Source: Bordetella ansorpii
Lineage (GTDB): Bacteria; Pseudomonadota; Gammaproteobacteria; Burkholderiales; Burkholderiaceae_B
Length of the DNA stretch: 64,000 nucleotides
Reading direction: 5' to 3'
NCBI RefSeq assembly: GCF_900078315.1
Contig: NZ_FKBS01000017.1
Coordinates: forward strand, 303,649 to 367,648
In this document: positions 36,618 to 45,020 of the stretch, piece after piece
How positions within the stretch are numbered: position 1 is the stretch's first letter
Layout of the letters: every line of letters begins with the position of its first letter
Program-made: the position numbers and the translations under genes
Notes under the pieces: model-generated
What the model was told of the DNA's origin: nothing
The model's input: only the letters and a program-made list of their open reading frames with translations
The model's database searches: none

Positions 36618-37018
36618 GAACGCGAGGAGGAAGAGACGGCCGGCGATGGGAAGCTCCGAAAGCCAGGCAGCTTATCCAATCCGGGTCGTGTGCGGGCCAG
36701 GGGGGATGACACGAATGTCCCTCAATGCACGGGACCCTTGAGCGCCATTCATGGCACGGATTGCAGGCAGCGCCCTTCATTCCGCGCCGCCGCCCATCAG
36801 CAAACCTAGTTCGCCCTCACGCCCAACAATGCCACAGACGAACTCAATGAGAGTCAAACCACCGATTAACCACGAATTATGGAAAGTCATTTCGCAAAAA
36901 TAGGGGTTAATACCCATAATTTTGCGGCGCAGAATGTCGCCACGGGAGCGCTAATCCCCCAAGCCTGGACAAACGCAACGTGCCGCGACTTGCCCAGGCA
37001 TACACAAAGGAATCGACC
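36618..37018. other. Intergenic region with an imperfect palindrome upstream of the DUF4148 gene
   Basis: No gene is supported. It is AT-rich from about 36820 onwards. It contains an imperfect 34-bp dyad (36893-36926): CGCAAAAATAGGGGT against the complement CGCAAAATTATGGGT, around a TAAT centre. It lies about 95 bp upstream of the DUF4148 start and may be an operator or a transcript hairpin. Confidence 0.45.
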
Positions 37019-37309
37019 ATGAAGACGTTTATGAAACTCTCCGCTGCCGCCATTGCGCTGACCACTGCCTCGATAACGTACGCGGCCCCGCCCTCCGTAG
37101 CGGGACAAGCTAGCCCCACTCATGCGCTGACGCGGGCGGAAGTCCAGGCGGACCTCGCCATCTGGCAGCGTGCGGGAATGAGTGCATTCTGGCGTGGCCA
37201 GGAGACGCCTGACGTATACAGCGCGGGCTACCGCAAGGCCGAAGCGGAATACGTCCGGATGCGCAATGGGGCCGAGTACCAACAGGAACTCCAACGCCTT
37301 CAAAAGTAA
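37019..37309 (+). CDS. DUF4148-domain small exported protein
   Basis: 96 residues from the ATG at 37019 (MKTFMKLSAAAIALTTASIT, signal peptide ending near TYA-AP). The mature part holds the DUF4148 core: LTRAEVQADLAIWQRAGM, then YRKAEAEYVRMRNG, a helix-rich domain common in Burkholderia, Bordetella and Achromobacter. Periplasmic, function unknown; members are often stress- or regulator-controlled. Monocistronic. Confidence 0.82.
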   Translation: MKTFMKLSAAAIALTTASITYAAPPSVAGQASPTHALTRAEVQADLAIWQRAGMSAFWRGQETPDVYSAGYRKAEAEYVRMRNGAEYQQELQRLQK

Positions 37310-37341
37310 GGGACGGTGCCCGGGCGATCTGACCGGTCAGC

Positions 37342-38025
37342 TCAACCCGCCAACGCCGGGGCGTGATCCAGCAAGCGATCCACGATCACCAGGATCTGCC
37401 GCGCCGCATCGTCGATGTGCTTTTCGAGCATGGCCTCGGCGCGGTCCACCTGACCCGTTCGGCACAGAGCGATCATCTCCATGTGCTCGCGGTGCGCCTG
37501 CTGCCGGATCGGCGCATTGACGACCTGGAAGCGGAAATACCGCTCCGATTTCTCATGCAAGGCCCGCACGACGCTGAGCGCCGCCGGCCGCCCCGCCGCG
37601 CGATACAGGGTCTCGTGCAGCTCCCAGTTCATCGCGCCCCACTGGCCGGGCTCTGTCGAGTCCATCTCCTGCACCAGTTGTTCCGCGCGCCGCAGATCGT
37701 CCTCGGACACGTTGGGAATGGCCTCGCGGAAGATCCAGGGCTCCAGGCGCTTGCGGATGTCGAAGAATTCGCGCACCTCGGCCTTGGACAGCATCGACAC
37801 GAAGGCGCCCTTGTGCGCGATCGTGTCCACCAGGCCTTCGGCGCTGAGCAGGCGCAGGGCCTCGCGAATGGGAATGCGGCTGACGCCCAGTTCCTCGGCC
37901 AGCAATTCCTGGCGCAAGGCCGACCCCGGCGGAAACTCGCCCGACAGGATGCGGTCACGCATGGCGTCGACCACCAGCTCCGTGGTGGTCTTACGAACGA
38001 TTCTTGTGCGAGAGCCAGGCTGCAT
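37342..38025 (-). CDS. GntR-family regulator (FCD/FadR subfamily)
   Basis: 227 residues from the ATG at 38025; in-frame ATGs at 38064 and 38100 are possible, none with a clear ribosome site. Winged helix TTTELVVDAMRDRILSGEFP and PGSALRQELLAEELGVSRIP (about 15-70), followed by an all-helical FCD ligand domain with metal-binding-type residues (KRLEPWIFREAIP, WELHETLYRAAG, HREHMEMIALC). Divergent from the hydroxyproline-type cluster; the two TTGGATCCAA sites between them are its likely operators. FCD regulators are usually repressors released by a pathway intermediate. Confidence 0.92.
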   Translation of the reverse strand: MQPGSRTRIVRKTTTELVVDAMRDRILSGEFPPGSALRQELLAEELGVSRIPIREALRLLSAEGLVDTIAHKGAFVSMLSKAEVREFFDIRKRLEPWIFREAIPNVSEDDLRRAEQLVQEMDSTEPGQWGAMNWELHETLYRAAGRPAALSVVRALHEKSERYFRFQVVNAPIRQQAHREHMEMIALCRTGQVDRAEAMLEKHIDDAARQILVIVDRLLDHAPALAG

Positions 38026-38191
38026 AGAGATGTACGATCCGCTGAGGGATGGAATTTTACGCATGGCACTTGGGCGGCGTGGATGCGCGCCCAATGACAC
38101 ACCGCGCGTGACGACGGCGCCGCGAACACCGGCATCACTTCGCTAGGGAAAACCCGAGGAGACATGAAAGCGCGTCTTCGATTACTTTAAT

Positions 38192-38205
38192 TATATTGGA
38201 TCCAA
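38192..38205. promoter_or_regulatory. Candidate GntR operator, copy 1
   Basis: TATATTGGATCCAA, containing the 10-bp perfect palindrome TTGGATCCAA (38196-38205). The same 14-mer recurs inverted at 38279-38292, giving an everted pair 83 bp apart in the divergent gntR/dapA-like intergenic region. Confidence 0.65.
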
Positions 38206-38278
38206 GATCCTGCCACTAGATCGGTGCAGGATTCCAGGCAGACACGGCGCCATGCGCTGATTTTTTTATCGAATTAAA

Positions 38279-38292
38279 TTGGATCCAATATA
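38279..38292. promoter_or_regulatory. Candidate GntR operator, copy 2
   Basis: TTGGATCCAATATA, the exact reverse complement of copy 1. It lies 55 bp before the DapA-family start, next to an AT-rich TATAAAATG stretch that could be the -10 region. Binding here would block transcription of the catabolic operon. Confidence 0.65.
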
Positions 38293-38347
38293 AAATGTTT
38301 TTTATCCCTAGCGCCCGGTCCGACGTGCGCTCCCAGACAGGAACATC

Positions 38348-39250
38348 ATGACTATTCAATGGAAGGGCGTTTTCCCCGCCGTCACCACCAAGCTCAAGGC
38401 CGATTTCTCGTTGGACGTGGACGCGATCCGGGCGGGACTGGAGCGCCTGATCGAGAACGGCGTGGCCGGCGTGGTGATGATGGGCATGGTTGGCGAGAAC
38501 GCCCAACTGTCGCCCGAGGAAAAGCTGACGGTGCTGCGCATCGCCAAGGAAACCGTCAAGGGCCGGGTGCCCATCATCTCGGGGCTGGGCGAGACCAGCA
38601 CGGAGAAGGCCATCGCCTACGCCCGCGCCGCCGAGGAACTGGGCATCGATGGCCTGATGGTATTTCCCGGCCTGACCTACAAGTCGGACATGCGGGAAAC
38701 CATCGCCTTCTACCAGGCCGTGGCGCGCGCCTCGAAGCTCGAGATCCTGCTCTACAACAACCCGCGCGGCTACGGCGTGGACTTGACGCCCGACACGGTC
38801 GAGGTGCTGCTGGCCGAACCCACCATCGTGGCCATCAAGGAAGAGTCGTACGACACGACCCGCGTCACCGACCTGATCGCGCGCTTCGGCGACCGCCTGA
38901 ACGTGGTGTGCGGCGTGGACGACCTGATCCTGGAAAGCGCTGCGCTGGGCGTGACCGCCTGGGTGTCCGGCATGGCCAACGCCCTGCCCCGCGAATCCGT
39001 GACGCTGCTGGACCTGGCCATCGCTGGCGACCTGCCCCGCGCGCGCGTGCTGTACCGCGCGCTGACGCCCCTCTTCCACTTGGACACCGTGGTCAAGCTG
39101 GTCCAGCACATCAAGCTGGCGGAGAACCTCGTCAGCGGCTCGGCCGAAACCGTGAAGCCGCCGCGCCTGGACCTGGAAGGCGCCGAGCGCGAACGCACCA
39201 TCGCCATCGTCAAGAAGACGCTCGCCGACCTGAAGGCGCTGGGTTACTGA
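38348..39250 (+). CDS. DapA-family lyase, probable hydroxyproline-pathway deaminase
   Basis: 300 residues, dihydrodipicolinate-synthase/NAL family TIM barrel. Schiff-base Lys164 (VAIKEES), Tyr136 (LLYNNPRG) and a GxxGE motif (GMVGEN, 46-51) are present. Given the epimerase and D-amino-acid dehydrogenase downstream, the likely role is delta-1-pyrroline-4-hydroxy-2-carboxylate deaminase, which yields alpha-ketoglutarate semialdehyde in hydroxyproline breakdown (inference from context). First gene of the plus-strand cluster. Confidence 0.85.
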   Translation: MTIQWKGVFPAVTTKLKADFSLDVDAIRAGLERLIENGVAGVVMMGMVGENAQLSPEEKLTVLRIAKETVKGRVPIISGLGETSTEKAIAYARAAEELGIDGLMVFPGLTYKSDMRETIAFYQAVARASKLEILLYNNPRGYGVDLTPDTVEVLLAEPTIVAIKEESYDTTRVTDLIARFGDRLNVVCGVDDLILESAALGVTAWVSGMANALPRESVTLLDLAIAGDLPRARVLYRALTPLFHLDTVVKLVQHIKLAENLVSGSAETVKPPRLDLEGAERERTIAIVKKTLADLKALGY

Positions 39251-39257
39251 GCCACAC

Positions 39258-39285
39258 CGGGCCGGGGCGCTGGCGCCCCGGCCCG
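39258..39285. other. Perfect 12-bp GC hairpin between the lyase and MFS genes
   Basis: CGGGCCGGGGCG (39258-39269) / CGCCCCGGCCCG (39274-39285) with a CTGG loop, 7 bp after the lyase stop. There is no T-run, so it is not a classical terminator. It may cause partial termination or protect the 3' end of the lyase mRNA, giving unequal expression in the operon. Confidence 0.6.
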
Positions 39286-39316
39286 TCCGAGACACAAGAC
39301 AAGGGAAAACGACATC

Positions 39317-40696
39317 ATGTCTCACGTTGCAGCCAGATTGGAGCGCATCCCGTTCTGCCGGGTGCACTTCAAGCTGTTGATCATGGGTGGCCTGGGCTTC
39401 GCCTTCGAAGCGCTGGACGCCGGCATCATCGCCTTCATTCTTCCCGTGCTGCGCACGCAATGGCAACTGTCCAGCCTGGAAGTCGGCTTCCTGGCCAGCA
39501 GCACCTACATCGGCTTCCTGATCGGCGCGCTGCTGGCGGGCCTGCTGGGCGACCGCTTCGGACGGCGCGGCGTGATGATGTGGGCGCTGGCCATCTTCTG
39601 CGTCATGTCCATCGCCAACGCGATGACGCACGACTGGCATCTGTTCTTCCTGTTCCGCATGCTGGCCGGCATCGGCATGGGCGCGGAGGGCGCGATCATC
39701 GCGCCGTTCCTGGCCGAGTTCGTGGCCAGCCGCTACCGCGGCCGCTTCACGGGCGCGCTGGCGGGCTTCTTCTCGTTCGGCTTCGTCACCGCCGCCCTGC
39801 TGGGCTATTTCATCGTGCCGCTGTCGGACAACGGCTGGCGCTGGGTGCTGGTGATCAGCGCCGTGCCCGTGGTCGTGCTGCTATGGTGGCGCCACGCGCT
39901 GGACGAATCGCCCCGCTGGCTGGAAAGCCAGGGCCGCCATGACGAGGCCAGCGCGGTGGTCGACCGCTTCGAGGCGCGCGCCGAGGCCGCGCTGGACCAG
40001 GCGCTGCCGCCCGTACCGCCGCGCATGATCGACGACTCGCCCATCACGAAAGCGAAGACATCCTTCCTGGAGCAGTTCAAGGTGCTGTGGTCGCCGAACT
40101 GGCGTGGCGTGACCGCGATGACCTGGACGTTCTGGCTGTCCATCACGTTCTGCTCGTACGCGTTCTTCACGTGGATTCCCGGCCTGCTGGTGCAGCAGGG
40201 CATGACCATCACCAAGAGCTTCGGGTATTCCATCGCCATCTACCTGGCGCAGATTCCGGGCTATTACTCGGCCGCCTATTTCAACGACAGGATCGGTCGC
40301 AAGTACACCATCGTGATGTACATGGCGTTCGCGTGCGCCTCGGCCATGGCGCTGGTCTTCGTGAAGGATCCGGCGCACGTGCTGATCGCGTCCATCCTGC
40401 TGTCCTTCGGCATGAACGGCGTGAACGCGGGCCAGTATGCCTACACGCCCGAGCTGTATCCCACCAGCATCCGGGCCACGGGCATGGGGTCGGCATCGTC
40501 CTTCGCCCGCCTGGGCGCCATCGCCTCGCCCACGTTGGTTGGGGCGATCTATCCGGTGCTGGGATTCGGCGGCGTGTTCGGCATGACCACGGTCGTGCTG
40601 CTGACCGGCGCGCTGGTCGTGCTGATCTTCGGCGTCAACACCAACAACCGCACGCTCGAAGACATCTCCCGCACCCGCGAAGCGCGCGGCCTGTAA
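39317..40696 (+). CDS. MFS transporter (metabolite:H+ symporter / SLC22-like)
   Basis: 459 residues with about 12 helices in two halves. MFS signatures GALLAGLLGDRFGRRGVMMW (loop 2-3), FRMLAGIGMGAEGAIIAPFL, DESPRWLESQGRHDEA, and the second-half repeat YFNDRIGRKYTIVMYM. ELYPTSIRATGMG is the sugar/organic-cation-transporter-type signature. Likely imports the pathway substrate (hydroxyproline or a related compound). RBS AAGGGAAA upstream. Confidence 0.92.
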   Translation: MSHVAARLERIPFCRVHFKLLIMGGLGFAFEALDAGIIAFILPVLRTQWQLSSLEVGFLASSTYIGFLIGALLAGLLGDRFGRRGVMMWALAIFCVMSIANAMTHDWHLFFLFRMLAGIGMGAEGAIIAPFLAEFVASRYRGRFTGALAGFFSFGFVTAALLGYFIVPLSDNGWRWVLVISAVPVVVLLWWRHALDESPRWLESQGRHDEASAVVDRFEARAEAALDQALPPVPPRMIDDSPITKAKTSFLEQFKVLWSPNWRGVTAMTWTFWLSITFCSYAFFTWIPGLLVQQGMTITKSFGYSIAIYLAQIPGYYSAAYFNDRIGRKYTIVMYMAFACASAMALVFVKDPAHVLIASILLSFGMNGVNAGQYAYTPELYPTSIRATGMGSASSFARLGAIASPTLVGAIYPVLGFGGVFGMTTVVLLTGALVVLIFGVNTNNRTLEDISRTREARGL

Positions 40697-40730
40697 GCAC
40701 GATACGCCACGACGAGCCCGGGACACCGAC

Positions 40731-41264
40731 ATGCTCCAACCCACTGCCTCCCCACTGCTGGACCTGGCCGAGGCGCTTGCGCACGGCGCGGACGACGCCG
40801 CGCTCTGGCAATGCCTGGACCGCACGCTGGCCGGGCTGTACGGCCACGGCCTGTTCACCCTGCTGGCCTACAACCGGCAGGCGGGCGTGATGCAGCGCCT
40901 GTACAGCAGCCGTCCCGACATCAATCCCGTCGGCGGGATGAAACGGGTGACCCGCTCGGACTGGGTGGATCGCGTGCTGGTGCGTGGCGAAGGCTATCTG
41001 GGCTCGTCGGCGCAAGACATCCGAAGCGTGTTTTCAGATCACGCGCTGCTGATCAGCCACGGCCTGGAAAGCGTGAAGAACGTCTCGGTTCGTCTGGATG
41101 GGCAGGTGATCGGCTCGCTGAACCTGCTGGACGGCCCCGCCCGTTACGACGCGCTCGACTTCTCGCACGCCCGCGTCGCCGCCCAGTTGATCGCCCCCAG
41201 GCTGCGCCAGCGCGTGGACGGCCTGGCCGGCGCGGCCTCGCTCGAAGGCCTGGAAACCGTCTGA
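40731..41264 (+). CDS. GAF-domain protein
   Basis: 177 residues consisting of a single GAF-like sensory fold (LWQCLDRTLAGLYGHGLFTL; VLVRGEGYLGSSAQDIRSVF; SVRLDGQVIGSLNLLDGPAR). There is no attached output domain. It sits inside the catabolic cluster, 34 bp after the MFS gene and 10 bp before the amidohydrolase, so it is co-transcribed. It could be a ligand-binding accessory or a degenerate enzyme partner; role unknown. Confidence 0.75.
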   Translation: MLQPTASPLLDLAEALAHGADDAALWQCLDRTLAGLYGHGLFTLLAYNRQAGVMQRLYSSRPDINPVGGMKRVTRSDWVDRVLVRGEGYLGSSAQDIRSVFSDHALLISHGLESVKNVSVRLDGQVIGSLNLLDGPARYDALDFSHARVAAQLIAPRLRQRVDGLAGAASLEGLETV

Positions 41265-41274
41265 AGGAACCCCA

Positions 41275-42522
41275 ATGATCGTTTTGAAGAACGCACGACT
41301 GCTCGACATCCATCACAAGAACGAGGACACGCGCTACAGCGTGGTGGTCTCGGAGAACCGCATCGTCAAGATCGTGGCCGGTGAGGTGACCCAGGACGGC
41401 GCCGAGGTGCTCGACGTCGGCGGCAGGACCGTCATGCCGGGCCTGATCGACTGCCACGTGCACGTGATCGCATCCGTGGCCAGTCTGGGCTTGAATGGCA
41501 GGCTGCCGAACGCCCTGGCGATCCTGCGCGCGGTGCCCATCCTGCAGGCGATGCTGCATCGCGGCTTCACGTCGGTGCGCGATGCCGGCGGCGCCGATTA
41601 CGCGCTGGCCTGCGCCGTGCAGGACGGCACCATCGAAGGCCCGCGCCTGTTCGTCAGCGGCAAGGCGCTGTCGCAGACCGGCGGGCACGCGGACTTCCGC
41701 GACCGCTTCGATTTCTCGGACCCCGACCCGTGCGGCTGCAACCGCAATGCAGGCGCCATCGGCCGCGTGGTGGATGGCGTCGATGCCATCCGCAAGGCGG
41801 TGCGCGAGGAAATGCGGGCCGGCGCGAACCAGATCAAGATCATGGCCTCGGGCGGCGTGGCCTCGCCCACCGATCCCATCGGCAATCTGCAGTTCTCGGT
41901 GGACGAGATCAAGGCGGTGGTCGAAGAGGCGCAGTCGCACCAGACCTATGTGATGGCGCATGCCTACACGTCGGCCGCCATCAAGCGCGTGGCCGCGCTG
42001 GGCGTGAAGACCGTCGAGCACGGCAACCTGGTCGACGACGAAGCGGCCGCCCTGATGGCGCGGCACGGCACCTATGCGGTGCCCACGCTGGTCACCTACG
42101 ATGCCATGAACCGCTTCGGCGCCGAGCAGGGCCTGTCGAAGGACGTGCTGGCCAAGAACGAGAACGTGCGGCTGCAAGGCATCAAGGCGCTGGAAATCCT
42201 GGCGCGCCACGGCGTGAAGATGGGCATAGGATCGGACCTGCTGGGCGACATGCAGCAATGCCAGGCGGAAGAACTGAGCATCCGCGCCGAGGTGCTGGGC
42301 AATTACGAAGTGATCCGCCAGGCGACCGCGATCGGCGCCGAGATCCTGGACCGCGCGGGCGAACTGGGCGTCATCGCCGAGCGCGCCCTGGCCGACCTCC
42401 TGGTGGTGGACGGCGATCCGCTGGCAGACATCTCGGTGCTCGTGCACAACCAGGGGGAAAAGATCGTGGGCATCATGAAGGACGGCGCCTGGGTCAGGAA
42501 TCCCTCGGCGGCGCTGGCCTGA
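41275..42522 (+). CDS. Metal-dependent amidohydrolase, prolidase/imidazolonepropionase-like
   Basis: 415 residues. Metal motif VMPGLIDCHVHV (HxH), carboxylated-lysine region GANQIKIMASGG, VMAHAYTS, TVEHGNLVDDE, and catalytic Asp in GIGSDLLGD. The C-terminus re-enters the small beta domain (RALADLLVVDGDPLADI). This subgroup includes Xaa-Pro/Xaa-Hyp dipeptidases, which would supply proline or hydroxyproline to the enzymes encoded next (inference from the neighbourhood). Cytoplasmic. Confidence 0.85.
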   Translation: MIVLKNARLLDIHHKNEDTRYSVVVSENRIVKIVAGEVTQDGAEVLDVGGRTVMPGLIDCHVHVIASVASLGLNGRLPNALAILRAVPILQAMLHRGFTSVRDAGGADYALACAVQDGTIEGPRLFVSGKALSQTGGHADFRDRFDFSDPDPCGCNRNAGAIGRVVDGVDAIRKAVREEMRAGANQIKIMASGGVASPTDPIGNLQFSVDEIKAVVEEAQSHQTYVMAHAYTSAAIKRVAALGVKTVEHGNLVDDEAAALMARHGTYAVPTLVTYDAMNRFGAEQGLSKDVLAKNENVRLQGIKALEILARHGVKMGIGSDLLGDMQQCQAEELSIRAEVLGNYEVIRQATAIGAEILDRAGELGVIAERALADLLVVDGDPLADISVLVHNQGEKIVGIMKDGAWVRNPSAALA

Positions 42523-42552
42523 GCGCCCTGTTTCATCGACTTCGGAGTCTTC

Positions 42553-43551
42553 ATGAACCATACCTTCTTCTGCATCGACGGCCACACCTGCGGCAACCCG
42601 GTGCGCCTGGTCACGGGCGGCGCGCCGGCCCTGCAAGGCGGCAGCATGATCGAGCGCCGCGCGCACTTCGAGCGCGAGTTCGACTGGGTGCGCACGGCGC
42701 TGATGTTCGAGCCGCGCGGCCACGAGGTGATGTCGGGCACCATCGTCTATCCGCCCACGCGGCCGGACTGCGACGCCGCCATCCTGTTCATCGAGGTCAG
42801 CGGCTGCCTGGCAATGTGCGGCCACGGCACCATCGGCACGGTCACCTTCCTGATCGAGCATGGCCTGGTCGCGCCGCGCGAACCGGGCGTGCTGCGCCTG
42901 GACACGCCGGCCGGCCTGGTGCTGGCGCATTACAGGATGGATGGCCGATTCGTGGAATCGGTCCGGCTGACCATCGTGCCCTCCTTCCTGCACTCGCGGG
43001 ACCTGACCGTCGACGTGGATGGCCTGGGCGAAATCACCTTCGACGTGGCCTACGGCGGCAACTTCTACGCCATCGTCGAGAGCCAGCCGAACTACCGCGA
43101 CCTGGACGCCTTCTCGCCGTCGGACATCCAGCGCCTGAGCCCCATCCTGCGGCGCAAGGCCAACGAGAAGTACCGCTTCGTCCATCCCGAGACCGAGGCC
43201 ATCAATGGCCTGTCGCACGTGATGTGGACCGGAAAGCCCTCCAGGCCGGGCGTGTCGGCGCGTAATGCCGTGTTCTACGGCGACAAGGCCATCGACCGCT
43301 CGCCGTGCGGCACCGGCACTTCGGCGCGCATGGCGCAACGGGTGGCCAAGGGACAGTTGGATATCGGCTCGGCCTTCGTGCACGAAAGCATCATCGGCAC
43401 TACCTTCAACGGCATGGCGACGGAGCGCGTGCGGGTCGGCGAGTTCGATGGCATCCGCCCCACGGTGGAGGGATGGGCGCGGGTGACGGGACTGAACACG
43501 ATCTTCGTGGACGACCGCGATCCGCTGCACAAGGGCTTTCTGCTGAAGTGA
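42553..43551 (+). CDS. Proline racemase family, probable 4-hydroxyproline 2-epimerase
   Basis: 332 residues. The two catalytic cysteines are at Cys89 (GCLAMCGHGTIG) and Cys252 (DRSPCGTGTSAR). The His after the first Cys (MCGHG) is typical of hydroxyproline epimerases rather than proline racemases. Converts trans-4-hydroxy-L-proline to cis-4-hydroxy-D-proline, which the next gene's dehydrogenase would oxidise. 30 bp after the amidohydrolase. Confidence 0.9.
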   Translation: MNHTFFCIDGHTCGNPVRLVTGGAPALQGGSMIERRAHFEREFDWVRTALMFEPRGHEVMSGTIVYPPTRPDCDAAILFIEVSGCLAMCGHGTIGTVTFLIEHGLVAPREPGVLRLDTPAGLVLAHYRMDGRFVESVRLTIVPSFLHSRDLTVDVDGLGEITFDVAYGGNFYAIVESQPNYRDLDAFSPSDIQRLSPILRRKANEKYRFVHPETEAINGLSHVMWTGKPSRPGVSARNAVFYGDKAIDRSPCGTGTSARMAQRVAKGQLDIGSAFVHESIIGTTFNGMATERVRVGEFDGIRPTVEGWARVTGLNTIFVDDRDPLHKGFLLK

Positions 43552-43638
43552 CCCGGCGGGACAACGACAAGCCCTGACGGAAAGGCCGACATCCGGCCTT
43601 CCAAGCGGCGGTTTCATTGAAGTACGGAGAATGCATTC

Positions 43639-44883
43639 ATGCCCCATGCCGTCATCGTCGGCGCCGGAATCATCGGCCTGAGCTGCGCGCTGGCCGCGCA
43701 GCGCCGCGGCTGGAAGGTCACGCTGGTTGACCGCGACTTCGAGGGCGACCGCGCCTCGCATGGCAATGCGGGCGGCATCGCCGTCTCGGAGTGCGTGCCG
43801 CTGAGCCTGGCCGGGATGGGGCTGAAGCCGCTGAAATGGCTGATGGACCCGCTGGGCCCCCTGTCTATCCGGCCACGGCACGCGCCCAAGCTGCTCCCCT
43901 GGTACATGGCCTTGCGCCGCGCGTCCTCGCCGCGCAACCATGCCCGGATCGGCGACGCGCTGGCCGCGCTGAACCGGCGCTCGCTGGCGGACTTCGAAGC
44001 CCTGCTGGCCGAGATCGGCCTGTCGGGCGACCTGCACAAGCGCGGCGCGCTGACGGTGTACGAAACAGAAAAGGGTTACCAGGACGAACAGGATGCCTGG
44101 CAGTTCAAGCGCGAGCGCGGCGTGCGCTGGCGCCCTGTCTCGCGCGATGAGCTGCGCCAACTTGAGCCGGGCCTGGCGCCGGTGTTCTCGCATGCGGTCA
44201 TGCTGGAGGACTGGGCGCACATCGACGACCCCAAGCGGATCGTGGATCGCCTGCGGTCCCATGTGGCCGCGCACGGCGCCACGCTGGTGGCGGGGAAAGC
44301 CGCCGGGCTGTCCCTGGATGGCGCGGGCACGGCAGCGGCCGGCGTCGTGCTGGCCAGCGGAGAAAAGATCACGGCCGACCGCGTCGTCGTCGCCACCGGC
44401 GCCTGGTCGGCCCATCTGGCGCAATCGGTCGGCGACCGCGTGCTGGTGGAAAGCGAGCGCGGCTACAACACCACGCTGCCCGGCAGCGCTGCCCTGCTGA
44501 ACCGCGAAGTCATCTTCGCCGAGCGGATGTTCGTCGCCACGCCCCTGGCCATCGGGCTACGGATCGGCGGCGCGGCGGAGTTCGCCGGCCTGGAGGCCCC
44601 CGCGAACTATCGGCGCAGCGATGCGCTGCTGGACCTGGCGCGCCGCTACCTGCCCGGCCTGGATGGCAGCGATGCCCGGCAATGGATGGGCAACCGGCCC
44701 ACCACGCCGGACTCGCTGCCCGTAATCGGACCCTCCGCCCGCAGCGACCGCATCCTGTACGCCTTCGGCCATGGCCACCTGGGGCTGACGCAATCCGCGA
44801 CCACCGCCGCGCTGATCGGCGACCTGCTCGACAACCGTTTTCCCGGCACGGATCTACGGCCCTACGCCGTCACGCGCTTCTGA
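43639..44883 (+). CDS. FAD-dependent D-amino-acid dehydrogenase, probable D-hydroxyproline dehydrogenase
   Basis: 414 residues, DadA-like. FAD-binding AVIVGAGIIGLSCALAAQRR with VTLVDRDFEG, HGNAGGIAVSECVP, ADRVVVATGAWSAHLAQSVG, and C-terminal RPTTPDSLPVIGPSARSD with FGHGHLGLTQSATT. Oxidises cis-4-hydroxy-D-proline to the pyrroline substrate of the DapA-family deaminase (inference from context). A single-chain enzyme, unlike the multi-subunit Pseudomonas putida type. Confidence 0.88.
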   Translation: MPHAVIVGAGIIGLSCALAAQRRGWKVTLVDRDFEGDRASHGNAGGIAVSECVPLSLAGMGLKPLKWLMDPLGPLSIRPRHAPKLLPWYMALRRASSPRNHARIGDALAALNRRSLADFEALLAEIGLSGDLHKRGALTVYETEKGYQDEQDAWQFKRERGVRWRPVSRDELRQLEPGLAPVFSHAVMLEDWAHIDDPKRIVDRLRSHVAAHGATLVAGKAAGLSLDGAGTAAAGVVLASGEKITADRVVVATGAWSAHLAQSVGDRVLVESERGYNTTLPGSAALLNREVIFAERMFVATPLAIGLRIGGAAEFAGLEAPANYRRSDALLDLARRYLPGLDGSDARQWMGNRPTTPDSLPVIGPSARSDRILYAFGHGHLGLTQSATTAALIGDLLDNRFPGTDLRPYAVTRF

Positions 44884-45020
44884 CGTCGCGGTGGACGATC
44901 GTCATTGCTCGAGCGCCCAGTTCGGCCGGGCGCCGCCGACCCGCTTTCTCTGGACGGTACCGGAACGGCACCCCGATACCGTCGACATGATCGGTGCCTC
45001 GCGTGGATGGACTCTCCATC

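Noticed and set aside
41053-44424. 1123-codon minus-strand open frame across the hydroxyproline-type cluster
   Set aside because: Overlaps four well-supported plus-strand genes, and its composition is typical of antisense frames in high-GC DNA.
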